Of a DNA stretch of 64,000 nucleotides, positions 8,458 to 17,712 are shown in pieces. The notes under the pieces were generated by a model. The model saw only the letters and a program-made list of their open reading frames with translations, was not told the origin of the DNA and did no database searches. The first letter of the stretch is position 1. Every line of letters starts with the position of its first letter. Both the position numbers and the translations under genes were made by a program. The DNA comes from Paenibacillus sp. (GTDB lineage: Bacteria; Bacillota; Bacilli; Paenibacillales; Paenibacillaceae): positions 49,581 to 113,580 of the forward strand of contig JAIRVF010000065.1 of NCBI GenBank assembly GCA_031254035.1, in the 5' to 3' direction.

Positions 8458-9669
8458 TTATGATTCTTGTTTAAGTTTGTGTAGAAATTGCCCAATCCGG
8501 TCCAATGCCTCGGTTAATTGGGCTACGGAAGTCGCGTAAGAGCAGCGGAGGAAACCTTCGCCGCCTGCACCGAATGCCGTTCCCGGAACGGCAGCCACCC
8601 TTGCTTCTAGCAGCAGCCTTTGGGCGAACTCATCGGAGCTGAGCCCAGTAGACGCAATGCTTGGGAAGGCGTAAAATGCTCCTTTAGGCTCATGGCACTT
8701 GAGCCCAATCTCATGAAATCCTTGAACGACCAACCGCCGGCGTTGGTTGTACGATTCGATCATCCGATCTTTCTCTTCCATCCCGTTTCTGAGCGCTTCA
8801 AGGGCAGCAACCTGACCCATCACCGGAGCGCACATGATCGTATATTGATGGATTTTGAGCATGGCCGAAATAATTTCCGGGTGAGCGCAGACATATCCCA
8901 TTCGCCAGCCCGTCATCGCGAAGGCCTTGGAAAAACCGCTGGCGAGAATCGTACGGTCCTTCATCCCAGGGATTGATGCAAAGCTGACATGCTTTTGATC
9001 ATAGGTCAGTTCGGCATAGATTTCATCGGCAATGACGATGAGATCATGCTTTTCCACGACTTTTGCAATCGGCAGCCAATCTTCGTAGGTCATGATGGAC
9101 CCGGTCGGATTACTTGGATAACACAGAATCAACACCTTGGATTTCGGCGTGATTTTCGCTTCCAGCGATTCCGCCGTCAGCTTAAAATCATCCTTGGCAA
9201 AAGTCTCGATGCCTACGGGCACGCCGCCGCTGATCGAAGTGATCGGGGAATATGGCACATAACATGGCTCCGGAATCAGAATTTCGTCTCCTGGAACAAT
9301 AAGTGCACGCAAGGCCAGATCGATAGCTTCGCTGCCGCCAACCGTAACGATGATCTGGTCCTTCGGATCGTAAGCTACCTGAAAGCTGTCATGCAAATAA
9401 TCTGAAATCGCTTCTCGGAGTTCAATCATTCCCGCATTGGAAGTATATGCTGTCATTCCGCGCTCTAGGGAATAAACACAAGACTCTCGAACATGCCAGG
9501 GAGTCGTGAAATCGGGTTCGCCTACGCCGAGCGTGATGATATCTTTGCTGCCATTCGCCAGATCAAAAAACTTGCGTATTCCGGAAGGCGGCATATTTCG
9601 GACCAGTGGGGACAAGTAAGATTCCATCGATTTGTCTTGCTGCTGTTTGGTATCTTCATTCACGAACAT
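8458..9669 (-). CDS. alaT: PLP-dependent aminotransferase, alanine transaminase-like (AlaT/YugH type)
   Basis: This 403-residue class I/II aminotransferase holds its PLP lysine in SGFSKAFAMTGWRMGY. The phosphate-cup and substrate residues are in YPSNPTGSIM and IADEIYAELTY. The immediately upstream, co-directional Lrp-type regulator reproduces the alaR-alaT (yugG-yugH) pair of B. subtilis, where the enzyme makes alanine from pyruvate. AAGGAAG precedes the ATG. The specific substrate is inferred from context; aromatic or aspartate transaminases of this fold look similar. Confidence 0.82.
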   Translation of the reverse strand: MFVNEDTKQQQDKSMESYLSPLVRNMPPSGIRKFFDLANGSKDIITLGVGEPDFTTPWHVRESCVYSLERGMTAYTSNAGMIELREAISDYLHDSFQVAYDPKDQIIVTVGGSEAIDLALRALIVPGDEILIPEPCYVPYSPITSISGGVPVGIETFAKDDFKLTAESLEAKITPKSKVLILCYPSNPTGSIMTYEDWLPIAKVVEKHDLIVIADEIYAELTYDQKHVSFASIPGMKDRTILASGFSKAFAMTGWRMGYVCAHPEIISAMLKIHQYTIMCAPVMGQVAALEALRNGMEEKDRMIESYNQRRRLVVQGFHEIGLKCHEPKGAFYAFPSIASTGLSSDEFAQRLLLEARVAAVPGTAFGAGGEGFLRCSYATSVAQLTEALDRIGQFLHKLKQES

Positions 9670-9682
9670 GACACATCTTCCT

Positions 9683-10183
9683 TTACGGTGAGACTATGAG
9701 ACGATTATCTTCTTCACGGTCTTCAAAAATAATTCCATCTTGTTTATATTTTTTCAAAATAAAGTTGGTTTTCGTAGACAATACCGAATCAATCGGTGAG
9801 AGCTTCTCGGATACGAAATTCGCCACTTCTCTTAAGTTGCGGCCTTCCACTTCGACGAGCAAATCATAAGCTCCGGACATCAAATAAACGGATTTGACCT
9901 GCGGATATAAATAAATGCGCTCCGCAATTCCTTCAAAACCGCGTCCGCGTTCAGGGGTAATCTGTACCTCAATAAGCGCTGTAACCGTTTCTTCTTCAAT
10001 TTTGCTCCAGTTTATCACGGCCGCATATTTTACAATGACATGGTCCTCTTCAAGCTCGGCAATCGCCTCTTTCACTGCTTCCTCCTCAACACCGAGCAGT
10101 GTCGAGAGAAGTAGGGGAGACCGTCTCGCGTCCTCATTCAGTAGATCGAGGACTTTCAGTTTCAGTTCAGTCAGTTCTTTCAT
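9683..10183 (-). CDS. alaR: Lrp/AsnC-family transcriptional regulator (AlaR-like)
   Basis: This 166-residue regulator has an N-terminal winged helix (LKVLDLLNEDARRSP to LEEDHVIVKYAAVINW) and a C-terminal RAM ligand-binding domain with the typical segment VYLMSGAYDLLVEVEG. It ends 13 bases before the aminotransferase gene and very likely controls it in response to an amino acid. The start at 10183 has GGAGG 9 bases upstream. A longer frame to 10234 is rejected for lack of a ribosome binding site. Confidence 0.88.
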   Translation of the reverse strand: MKELTELKLKVLDLLNEDARRSPLLLSTLLGVEEEAVKEAIAELEEDHVIVKYAAVINWSKIEEETVTALIEVQITPERGRGFEGIAERIYLYPQVKSVYLMSGAYDLLVEVEGRNLREVANFVSEKLSPIDSVLSTKTNFILKKYKQDGIIFEDREEDNRLIVSP

Positions 10184-10220
10184 ATAGTATCCTCCAGCAT
10201 TGTTCCCGGGTTGCTTTATA

Positions 10221-10256
10221 TAGAGGTTGTTCAAAAAGTCCGCTTTTTGAACACGT
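10221..10256 (+). repeat. Intergenic repeat, family B (copy 1)
   Basis: The element reads GAGGTTGTTCAAAAAGTCCG, then CTTTTTGAACACG. The TTCAAAAAG/CTTTTTGAA parts form a stem. A second copy is at 11251-11284 and a 5' fragment at 20501-20516. Confidence 0.75.
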
Positions 10257-10330
10257 ACTTATAGCACATGTCATACCCGGGAAAGAGATTAATACTAATA
10301 TTACAATACTTTATGATGCATGCAAAGAAA

Positions 10331-10367
10331 AACCGTCTCTGCGGCGTGGGCCGAATTAGAGACGGTC
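10331..10367 (-). terminator. Terminator after the CotF-like gene
   Basis: On the minus strand GACCGTCTCT and AGAGACGG form a strong stem and TTTTTC follows. It closes the two-gene coat cluster. Confidence 0.85.
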
Positions 10368-10450
10368 AAATTGTGCCAAGATTTATTGTGAGCCCCCTTA
10401 GGTCATGGTTTTCGGGGCAATCATCATTGTACCTGCGCGTGAAGATCAGT

Positions 10451-10864
10451 TTACATATAATACGGATTTTGCTGCTGCTCTTGCTGTTTGGATGGAGTAT
10501 TTGCCATCTCCAAGCTTTGATTCATGCCCATGTTTTGATTCATGCTGCTTGTTTTTTGCTGCACGAATTGACGCGTTTGCTGCTGCGTATTCTGGGCATC
10601 CTTTAGTTGCTTGTCAAGATCCTGGCGAAGTGCCGAGGAAGAGGTAGAGTACATATTTAACTGGCTCATCAGATTGTACAGCTCTCCTTGCATCCGCAAT
10701 GTGTCGTCGGTAAGCTGCGTAAACATCTGACGTACCATTGGACAAGCAGATTCCGTCGTCGCTGTCGTGTATTCCCGAACCGTCCGTTTCAAATCAGCGA
10801 GGATGGTATAAAGCAAGTCCTCATCTTGCATAAATGCGGAATTGTTTTGATTTTGATTCATCAT
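10451..10864 (-). CDS. CotF-like spore coat protein
   Basis: This 137-residue protein is rich in Gln, Asn and Met, like coat proteins. The helical part (LLYTILADLKRTVREYTTA, ACPMVRQMFTQL, LYNLMSQLNMY) matches the CotF/YraG family, a ferritin-like four-helix fold assembled on the spore. The C-terminal tail is a Q/N/M-rich low-complexity stretch ending in NPYYM. The start at 10864 has AAAGGAGG 11 bases upstream. It lies 29 bases after a second small gene and is probably expressed with it in the mother cell. Confidence 0.82.
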   Translation of the reverse strand: MMNQNQNNSAFMQDEDLLYTILADLKRTVREYTTATTESACPMVRQMFTQLTDDTLRMQGELYNLMSQLNMYSTSSSALRQDLDKQLKDAQNTQQQTRQFVQQKTSSMNQNMGMNQSLEMANTPSKQQEQQQNPYYM

Positions 10865-10893
10865 GGATCGTCTTGCCTCCTTTAAATTTGATT

Positions 10894-11130
10894 TTATTGT
10901 TGGGGCTGGCTTGGAGCCATGGATTGATGCTGCTGCAGCGCCTGGATCAGCGTATCCATATGATGGTCTAAGGAGCTTATATACTGCTGGCATGCCTGCT
11001 TGATGGTCTGGTTTTGGGTCGTAGCAGCCGTTGCCGCACATTGTTTGATCAAGAGATCTTCGTTAGAAATCGAATCGACAATATATTCAAGTTCTTTGGA
11101 AGTAATGGCCTTCATTTGACCGGATTGCAT
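10894..11130 (-). CDS. Small spore-coat-associated protein
   Basis: This 78-residue protein is the likely partner of the CotF-like protein. It has two amphipathic helices (KELEYIVDSISNEDLLIKQC and QACQQYISSLDHHMDTLIQ) and a Q-rich tail. The first helices resemble the short half of CotF-type proteins, so it may supply the other half of the bundle. The start at 11130 has GAGGAGG about 10 bases upstream; in-frame ATGs further upstream lack a signal. No enzyme motif is present. Confidence 0.72.
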   Translation of the reverse strand: MQSGQMKAITSKELEYIVDSISNEDLLIKQCAATAATTQNQTIKQACQQYISSLDHHMDTLIQALQQHQSMAPSQPQQ

Positions 11131-11250
11131 AGTTGTTTTGCCTCCTCTGGGGATATTTAACTCAGGGATATTTAGCTCAGGCATATTATGTCCAAGGCGT
11201 TTTTTTCTATGTGCATGCCGATAAACCCCTTTTCTTCGACAAATACTAAT

Positions 11251-11284
11251 AAAGGTTGTTCAAAAAGTCCGACTTTGATCACGC
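11251..11284 (+). repeat. Intergenic repeat, family B (copy 2)
   Basis: AAAGGTTGTTCAAAAAGTCCGACTTTGATCACGC shares its first 20 bases with the copy at 10221. The pair brackets the two coat genes, one copy on each side. Confidence 0.75.
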
Positions 11285-11317
11285 ACTATTACAGGAATAC
11301 ACAAAAGGAGCGAGCGC

Positions 11318-12550
11318 ATGATGATCTTAACCAGTGGAAATCCTGCATGGCCTCATACACTGCATCCCCTCCCCCAATACCCTATACTAAACCGGGATCA
11401 AGGCTGCGATTGTCTCATTGTCGGCGGAGGTGTGAGCGGTGCCATCTTAACCTATGAGCTCGCGCGGCGAAACATCAAAACGGTAACGATCGAAAAAAGA
11501 AACATCGGAGGCGGAAGTACATCGGCCAATACCGGACTGCTGCAGATTCTAAATGATAAGACGCTCACTTCCATCATCCATACATTTGGTGAAGAAACCG
11601 GTGTCAAGTTTTACAAGCTGTGCGAACAAGCGATGCAGAAATTAACCTTGACCGTCAAAGGCCTTGATCCCGATCCGGAGTTCATTACCCGTCCCAGTCT
11701 GTATAATGCCAGTTATGAAGAAGACGTAAAAATGCTTCGAGAAGAATACGCCACTCTCCAGAAATACGGATTCAACGCCGAATTTTGGGATCAGGCGAAG
11801 ATTGAAAAACATATGCCCTTTTCGAAACCTGCCGCGCTCTATACCCAGGGAGATGCCGAAGTGAATCCCACTCGCTTGATCCATGCTCTCTTTCAAGCAG
11901 CAATCGGGCGCGGAGTACAGGTGTATGAGCATACCGAAGCCATTCATTTTGAATATGGCAAGCAAGGGGTGACCTGTACTACCCGTACCAACAAGATTCA
12001 CGCCAACCATGTTATTTTTACGACCGGATATGAAACCCAAGACATGAAAAAAGACAAAAATGCTATCCTTAAGATTTCTTACGCTATAATGACAAACCCG
12101 GTTCAAGACCTCTCGGATTGGCATGAGCATTGCCTGATCTGGGAAACGGCAAGACCGTATTTGTATTTCCGAACGACCCCAGATGGGCGGATTGTAGCAG
12201 GCGGCTTTGATGAAGAACCTCCTTCATCGGAGAAACGGGAAGCAAGATCCCTGCACTTAAGCGGATATTTACTGGATGAAATTCGGAAGCTCTTTCCACG
12301 TTACGAAGGCTTAAAAGCCGATTATCATTGGGCCGGTATCTTCGGTTCAATGCATGACGGACTGCCGATGATCGGCATGCATCCGGATTATCCGTACTGT
12401 TACTTTGTGGAGGCCTATGGCGGCAACGGGACGGTGTACTGCATGATGGCGGCGGATATGCTTGGGGATGTACTGACAGGTAAACAGCGTCCCGAGATGG
12501 AGATGTTCTCGCTTCAGCGCACCAGCAAACCGTCGCCGCCGAAGCCATAG
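11318..12550 (+). CDS. FAD-dependent oxidoreductase (DAO family)
   Basis: This 410-residue flavoprotein has a Rossmann FAD site, IVGGGVSGAILTYELA, near residue 34, followed by the acidic residue at the end of the second strand (TIEKRNIGGGSTSANTG). The middle and C-terminal parts (RIVAGGFDEEP, HWAGIFGSMHDGLPMIG, YGGNGTVYC) match D-amino-acid/glycine oxidase-like enzymes. AAAGGAGCGAGCGC precedes a double ATG. It stands alone between a family-B repeat and a convergent two-component system. The substrate is unknown. Confidence 0.85.
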   Translation: MMILTSGNPAWPHTLHPLPQYPILNRDQGCDCLIVGGGVSGAILTYELARRNIKTVTIEKRNIGGGSTSANTGLLQILNDKTLTSIIHTFGEETGVKFYKLCEQAMQKLTLTVKGLDPDPEFITRPSLYNASYEEDVKMLREEYATLQKYGFNAEFWDQAKIEKHMPFSKPAALYTQGDAEVNPTRLIHALFQAAIGRGVQVYEHTEAIHFEYGKQGVTCTTRTNKIHANHVIFTTGYETQDMKKDKNAILKISYAIMTNPVQDLSDWHEHCLIWETARPYLYFRTTPDGRIVAGGFDEEPPSSEKREARSLHLSGYLLDEIRKLFPRYEGLKADYHWAGIFGSMHDGLPMIGMHPDYPYCYFVEAYGGNGTVYCMMAADMLGDVLTGKQRPEMEMFSLQRTSKPSPPKP

Positions 12551-12653
12551 TTCCTCTTATTCAAACTCAAACTCCGAACAGCTCCCAGCTTAAAGTACGA
12601 CTCTTCGTGACGACGCTATACCTCCACAAAACTTCTAAATTATATAACCTCAA

Positions 12654-12688
12654 AAAAAGACGATGCCATTAACTGACATCGTCTTTTT
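12654..12688. terminator. Terminator overlapping the kinase stop codon
   Basis: AAAAAGACGATG (12654-12665) and CATCGTCTTTTT (12677-12688) pair perfectly, giving a U tract on either strand. The stem includes the last codons of the histidine kinase and can also serve the convergent oxidoreductase gene. Confidence 0.85.
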
Positions 12689-14108
12689 GAATGATTGGCA
12701 GGCGGATTTCAATCCGCGTTCCGTAATGAAGCTCGCTTGCAACCCTAATATCTCCCCCGTGGACCTCCACAATATCATGGGTGATCGCCATGCCGAGTCC
12801 CGAACCCTTATGCAGCTCGCCTGTGTTGGTACCCCGGTAATATCGGTCAAAGATCCGCTCAAGCTCTTCCTTCCGGATACCTTTGCCATTGTCTATGACA
12901 CAGATCCAAACGTCGAGGCCGCTTTTCTTAACCTCAACTTGGATTGCCACCTGTTCGTCGTTGTGGACAATCGCATTGTAAATCAAATTGCTGATTGCCC
13001 GGCGGATTAGAATTTCGTCCACATTCATTTTGATAACCTCGTCGCTGCAATGAAAATTGATATCTAAGTTCGCATACCGCGGATCATTAAGCGTATCGAT
13101 AACCACATTCCGGATGAGACTAACCATGTTGACGTATTTTTTACCCAGCGTCATTTTTTTATTTTTCAAACGGGTGGACAAATTCAGATCTTCGATTAGG
13201 TCTCTTAAGTAAAGCGACTTGCTTTCAATGATCTCCGCGTAGTCCCTCATTTCTTCGATCGAAAACTGGTAATCCTCATCCTTCATCATTTCCGCATAAC
13301 CTTGGATGGAGGCTAAAGGCGTTTTGATATCATGCGAAATATTTCCGATCCACTCTTCCTTCATCTGATCTAGATTTTTCCTTTCACGCTCGCTTGCTTG
13401 CAAATTCTGGGACAGAACATTGACATTATGAAACACGTCTTTGTAAATCCCTTTTGTCTCATAATGTACACGATAGTTTTTATGCGCCAGCTGTTTGATC
13501 CCGTTAATCAAGGCGTGAAGGGGCCGAGTCAGCTTTTTGCTAAAAATATAGGCGATGCAAAGCGCAACGAATCCATCAAGCGCAATCAGGATTAGGGTGC
13601 CTGTTTTGAACGTCTGTGCGATTACTCTTGAATCGTAAGTTAACACATTCCGCTGCAAACTGCGATCTTTGAAGCCGATCAGATAACTGTAGCGGTAACC
13701 AGACTCCATCTTTTCCCCAACAAAAACGATAGAGAGGGTTTCTGCCTCAAGATATTTATAAGTCTGGACGATATCTATGGGCGTATATTTCGTTTTAGCT
13801 CCTTCGGGTACATGGTAGCCATAAAGCTGCTTGCCATTCTCGTCCAACACTTGAATCCATGCCTGCTTGTGCTGCAATTCCTCTTTCCCACTGTCGGTAA
13901 TGGCAATCCCGGATGGAGAGACGATGATTTCACTTCCAAAAGAACGAGTAAAGGACTCCGCCGTATTATCTTCGTTATACAGCAGATCTCCTTTAGTATC
14001 CATTTGCCAAATATATAACCCGATTACCACCAAGATATTCATGATGATGACGATCACAACGATCAAAACAACGGATAACAAATATCGCCCTGTCAGCTTC
14101 CATTTCAT
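12669..14108 (-). CDS. Sensor histidine kinase (PhoR/EnvZ-type architecture)
   Basis: This 479-residue membrane kinase has helix 1 at residues 8-33, an extracytoplasmic sensor of about 135 residues, helix 2 at 170-190, a HAMP linker, then HisKA with His259 in GNISHDIKTPLASIQGY. The ATP lid contains NLIYNAIVHN, DNGKGI, RYYRG and GSGLGMAI. It starts 7 bases after the response regulator stop. Its large outside domain differs from the short loop of BceS-type intramembrane kinases that usually serve the nearby type of ABC transporter. The signal is unknown. Confidence 0.92.
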   Translation of the reverse strand: MKWKLTGRYLLSVVLIVVIVIIMNILVVIGLYIWQMDTKGDLLYNEDNTAESFTRSFGSEIIVSPSGIAITDSGKEELQHKQAWIQVLDENGKQLYGYHVPEGAKTKYTPIDIVQTYKYLEAETLSIVFVGEKMESGYRYSYLIGFKDRSLQRNVLTYDSRVIAQTFKTGTLILIALDGFVALCIAYIFSKKLTRPLHALINGIKQLAHKNYRVHYETKGIYKDVFHNVNVLSQNLQASERERKNLDQMKEEWIGNISHDIKTPLASIQGYAEMMKDEDYQFSIEEMRDYAEIIESKSLYLRDLIEDLNLSTRLKNKKMTLGKKYVNMVSLIRNVVIDTLNDPRYANLDINFHCSDEVIKMNVDEILIRRAISNLIYNAIVHNDEQVAIQVEVKKSGLDVWICVIDNGKGIRKEELERIFDRYYRGTNTGELHKGSGLGMAITHDIVEVHGGDIRVASELHYGTRIEIRLPIIQKDDVS

Positions 14109-14115
14109 CGACTAT

Positions 14116-14820
14116 TCATCCCTCTACTACAAGCTTGTATCCCAACCCCTTTACCGTAATCACATATCGCGGATTGGAAGGGTCCTCTTCGATTTTTTCC
14201 CTGAGCCGCCGGATATGTACCATCACCGTATTGTCGGATCCGAAAAATTCCTCACCCCATACCCGATCGTATAGGCTTTCTTTGCTGATGATCTGGTTTG
14301 GATGTTTAAGCAGATGTGTTAACAGCCCAAGCTCTTTCGGTTTGAGCTCGATCACTTCACCGTTTTTTCTAAGCTCAAATTTTTCCTCATTCAGCTCGAA
14401 AGGACCTGCCTTAATGATGCGTGACTGCGGTTCCTGCAGCTGTGAAACATCTGGTCTTCTGAACCGCGCCTTAATTCGGTAAGCAACTTCCTTCGGACTG
14501 AAAGGTTTGGTGATATAATCATCGCCGCCGATGGCGAATCCTAAAATTTTGTCAATCTCCTCGGTTTTGGCCGATAAAAAGAAAATCGGAACATTGGACA
14601 CATTGCGGATTTTCTTGCAGACATCATAACCTTCTCCATCCGGAAGCATGATATCCAGAATCACAATGTCGGGCTGCATCTCCTGAAATTGCGTCCAGCC
14701 ATCTGCAGCGGTCGAAGCGGTATAGACCTGATCGATCCCCTCTTTGATCAAAACAGTTTTCAGCAGCCGCAAAATATCCGCCTCATCATCTACGATAAGT
14801 ACCTTTTGATTCAGTGACAA
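14116..14820 (-). CDS. OmpR-family response regulator
   Basis: This 234-residue regulator has an N-terminal receiver (acidic pair DDE at the start, phospho-acceptor Asp in IVILDIMLPDGEG, Lys in DYITKPFSP) and a C-terminal winged helix (LKPKELGLLTHLLKHPNQ, VMVHIRRLREKIE, VKGLGYKL). The start is read as TTG at 14820 behind AAAGGAGG, with about 11 bases of spacing. It forms an operon with the kinase. The promoter must lie in the 136-base gap before it or further up the transporter/peptidase block. Confidence 0.93.
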   Translation of the reverse strand: MSLNQKVLIVDDEADILRLLKTVLIKEGIDQVYTASTAADGWTQFQEMQPDIVILDIMLPDGEGYDVCKKIRNVSNVPIFFLSAKTEEIDKILGFAIGGDDYITKPFSPKEVAYRIKARFRRPDVSQLQEPQSRIIKAGPFELNEEKFELRKNGEVIELKPKELGLLTHLLKHPNQIISKESLYDRVWGEEFFGSDNTVMVHIRRLREKIEEDPSNPRYVITVKGLGYKLVVEG

Positions 14821-14956
14821 AATGATTCCAACCTCCTTTCAAGCGGGTGGGGATATGGGAAATGCAGCCGAACCCAAGACCGCATAACCCGTAATCATTT
14901 TCCCACCCTGGATGTTTACTATAACAAGCGAAGACAAGATCCGAAAACGATTTTCC

Positions 14957-17152
14957 TTACTCTTGGGCGAATAATTTGGCCATCGGATTTGCTCTCTTTT
15001 TGTCCATTGTGACTTTCCCCGAACGGTTCATTTCATAATATTGGTAGTAATCGGAGGTGAAATTAAGAGCAGTCAATGCTTGCTCCCCAAACGGTTCAAC
15101 CATACTGTCCGCAAGTGCATCCCCATTCCAATAGAAATGAAGCAATAAACGGTTCTTGTTATATGGATGTTTGATCACATACGCGCCGGCACTGTCTTTC
15201 TTGATCATCATCTTTTTCCAATCCCAACCGATATTTCTGGATTTTTGAATGATGCCCGGCTTCAAAGCTTGGATGAGTCCGTTTGTTTCGGCGCTGCCTA
15301 TGACGATCACATTGCTATTTGCGAGCTCATTTGTCATTTTCTTCTTCAAGACCTGGCGTTCCGTTATAACCACAGGTTTTATCCCGGTAAACGATAATGT
15401 CGCCTCCAACTGATTCCTAATCATATCCTGCTGTTTTCTTGCCTTGGTTCCCGCCTTATCGCTCAGTACGATGGTAAGCGGTTCACCTGCATATACCTTG
15501 TCCATCATTCTGCTCATTGTTTCGTACGGAAGCCCTGGGACCTGGTTCATCGAAGCATGGTACAGCTCTTTGAACTGCTCACGGAATAATTCACTTTTTT
15601 CCGCTTCGCTCAATTGGTACTCAGGTTTTAGCACAAACTCCCGCTCATGCAGCGCTTTGTCCATTTCATCTCGCGTTTGCTTGCCAAGTGTATCCTCAAT
15701 CGTCTGCAAGAGTTCAGCAATCGTCACATTTCTATATTCATAACGTTTAAAATATTCCTTCATAAAGGCATCGAATTTTTCTTCACCGACCAAACGGTAT
15801 AACTGATAGATCGCTTGACGTCCTTTACCGTAGAAAACCGGATTCGCATTGTCCCCGACTTCATTGTTACTGGAAGCGATTGGTTCATCAAAAGAAGAAT
15901 CGTCGAATTGGATCGCCTTGAAGCCATTCATTGAATCTCCCAGTTTTTCCGCAAAATAAATCTTCGAGAAATCAGCGAAACCTTCGTCCAGGAATGATTC
16001 TGTTTCCGAATTGTTGCCGATTAAAGCATGGAACCATTGGTGAGCAATTTCATGCACAAAAGCATAGTCATTTGCAGCGTCGGCATTGCTTCCTTTCAAG
16101 CCCATTTGAATCACACGAGAAAATTCTACCGCTACACCCTCCACATATGACTCGGCGATGCGAAATTCGGGGTACGGATATCTCCCGTATTTTTCATTAA
16201 AAAACTGAATCGCTTTGAACGCTTGGTCGATGTACTGGTCAATGACCTTTTTCTTGCCTTGCGAATTGTCAAAATAATAATATTCAACCGTTAGACCACC
16301 GCGCGTAACACTCTCCACTTTATAATTAGGACTTGCAAAAAAGACAAATTCTCGCGTATTATTTGCCACCGTGGATACAATCTTGCGTCCGGCTTCCGTG
16401 TCCTTCTGAGTAGTAATCGTTCCCGGCATTAATACTTGATACTTGTCCGGTACGTTGAAATGAACTTCAAAATCCGAGGATGTGTAATAATCGGTTTCAA
16501 ACGTTGTGCTGTATGGCGTTTTGTTCCATTGATGTTTGGCTTCATCATAAACCGCCAGTACCGGGAACCAGTGCGCGCCATTAATGATGTCTTTATAATA
16601 TGACAAACGTTCGGATCCATACGGAATCTTCACATCAAAATCAAGCTGCAAGATTACCGACTCACCGGGTTTAAGTGCCTGGGAAAGTGTAACGGTCAAA
16701 GCCTGATTTTTATTTTCATAGGATAAGGATTGCGCGTTTGCCGTCACTTTTTTCATATCGATGCCACCAAGAAAAATATCCGGCGCAAGTTTAGGATTTT
16801 CTTTTTGAATTTCTTCATTCTTCCGCTTGAACATTTCTGCCTGGGTCGATTCTGAACGGTTGGCATCAGCAAAAGTATGGAATACTAGCTCATGCAGTGT
16901 ATCCTTGGTCGTATTACGGAACGTCATGGTTTCGCTGCCCTTGATATGCATGTTCTTCTCATCCAACCGGGCATTGATCTGGTATTGAATAGCCGTCTGC
17001 GTCTCTGCGTTGTCAACTGACTGTCCGGCTACGAATTCAGGCGCTGCCAGCGCGGGAACACCGCTAACGACTGGGCTTGATGCCAATGTTACAGCCACTG
17101 AGCAGGCGATTACCTTTGAGGTGATTGATTTGAAGGTTGTATGTTTGTTCAT
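14957..17152 (-). CDS. Secreted M1-family zinc metallopeptidase
   Basis: This 731-residue exported aminopeptidase-like enzyme has a signal peptide in residues 1-37 (cleavage near VPALAA). Zinc ligands are His367 and His371 of HEIAH and Glu390, with exactly 18 residues between HEIAH and that Glu, as in clan M1. The catalytic Tyr is probably in NPVFYGKGRQA. The usual GAMEN exopeptidase motif is replaced by GVAVEF, so N-terminal exopeptidase activity is not assured. It sits between yxeA and the response regulator, suggesting a role at the cell surface linked to the same signal. AGGAGA precedes the ATG. Confidence 0.88.
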   Translation of the reverse strand: MNKHTTFKSITSKVIACSVAVTLASSPVVSGVPALAAPEFVAGQSVDNAETQTAIQYQINARLDEKNMHIKGSETMTFRNTTKDTLHELVFHTFADANRSESTQAEMFKRKNEEIQKENPKLAPDIFLGGIDMKKVTANAQSLSYENKNQALTVTLSQALKPGESVILQLDFDVKIPYGSERLSYYKDIINGAHWFPVLAVYDEAKHQWNKTPYSTTFETDYYTSSDFEVHFNVPDKYQVLMPGTITTQKDTEAGRKIVSTVANNTREFVFFASPNYKVESVTRGGLTVEYYYFDNSQGKKKVIDQYIDQAFKAIQFFNEKYGRYPYPEFRIAESYVEGVAVEFSRVIQMGLKGSNADAANDYAFVHEIAHQWFHALIGNNSETESFLDEGFADFSKIYFAEKLGDSMNGFKAIQFDDSSFDEPIASSNNEVGDNANPVFYGKGRQAIYQLYRLVGEEKFDAFMKEYFKRYEYRNVTIAELLQTIEDTLGKQTRDEMDKALHEREFVLKPEYQLSEAEKSELFREQFKELYHASMNQVPGLPYETMSRMMDKVYAGEPLTIVLSDKAGTKARKQQDMIRNQLEATLSFTGIKPVVITERQVLKKKMTNELANSNVIVIGSAETNGLIQALKPGIIQKSRNIGWDWKKMMIKKDSAGAYVIKHPYNKNRLLLHFYWNGDALADSMVEPFGEQALTALNFTSDYYQYYEMNRSGKVTMDKKRANPMAKLFAQE

Positions 17153-17174
17153 TGGATTCTCTCCTATTCTATGT

Positions 17175-17257
17175 ATCGCTTCGGTTAGGATCGTTCTTCC
17201 GATCGCTGTTGTCTTTTCAGAACGATTCCGTCCCCTCCGCTACTCTCACTAATTATT
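17175..17257 (-). repeat. Intergenic repeat, family C (copy 1)
   Basis: The element contains GGATCGTTCTTCCGATCG, GAACGATTCCGT and CTCCGCTACT, and ends in CACTAATTATTA. The same blocks in the same order occur at 34612-34712. Internal inverted repeats can fold. Confidence 0.75.
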
Positions 17258-17293
17258 AAAGCCCTAATTATGATTTTGGCCTTCCATATCGCC

Positions 17294-17665
17294 TTACTTT
17301 CCGCGATCTTCCAGCTTCTGTTTCGTCTTCTCCGGCAGCTCGTTTGCCTGCACTTCCTGGTAGGAAGTTACTTTATCGTCCTTCAGGTATACCTGCAGAT
17401 AAGCTTGCTTGCGCAGATCTTTCTGCGCTGTAAAGGTGAAGGTTTTTTCTTTCCCGTCTTCATTGAAACCTTTCATCGTGTATTCGTAATAAGTGAAAAT
17501 TTCTCCGCTGTCGGATTTACCCTCTATTTCTTTACCGCTATCCTGGATCTGCACGTAATAACTATCGGCGCCAAGACGGTTGATGTTAACATTTTGGATA
17601 AAAACAATAAATCCGATTAGAACCACCAATATGATGCCCGCTCCAATTAAAAGTCCTTTTTTCAT
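17294..17665 (-). CDS. yxeA: YxeA-family protein
   Basis: This 123-residue protein has one N-terminal membrane helix or uncleaved signal (residues 4-24) and an outside domain with the family pattern YYVQIQDSG, YEYTMKGFNEDGKEK and LRKQAYLQVYLKDDKV. YxeA proteins are regularly encoded next to BceAB-type antimicrobial-peptide transporters (in B. subtilis, the yxdLM-yxeA operon), as here. Their molecular role is not established. GGGGAGG lies about 8 bases before the ATG. It follows the permease gene by 47 bases. Confidence 0.88.
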   Translation of the reverse strand: MKKGLLIGAGIILVVLIGFIVFIQNVNINRLGADSYYVQIQDSGKEIEGKSDSGEIFTYYEYTMKGFNEDGKEKTFTFTAQKDLRKQAYLQVYLKDDKVTSYQEVQANELPEKTKQKLEDRGK

Positions 17666-17712
17666 CGTTGTTCCTCCCCAATCTTATTTTCCTCTGTTGC
17701 ACTCTTCTGTGT

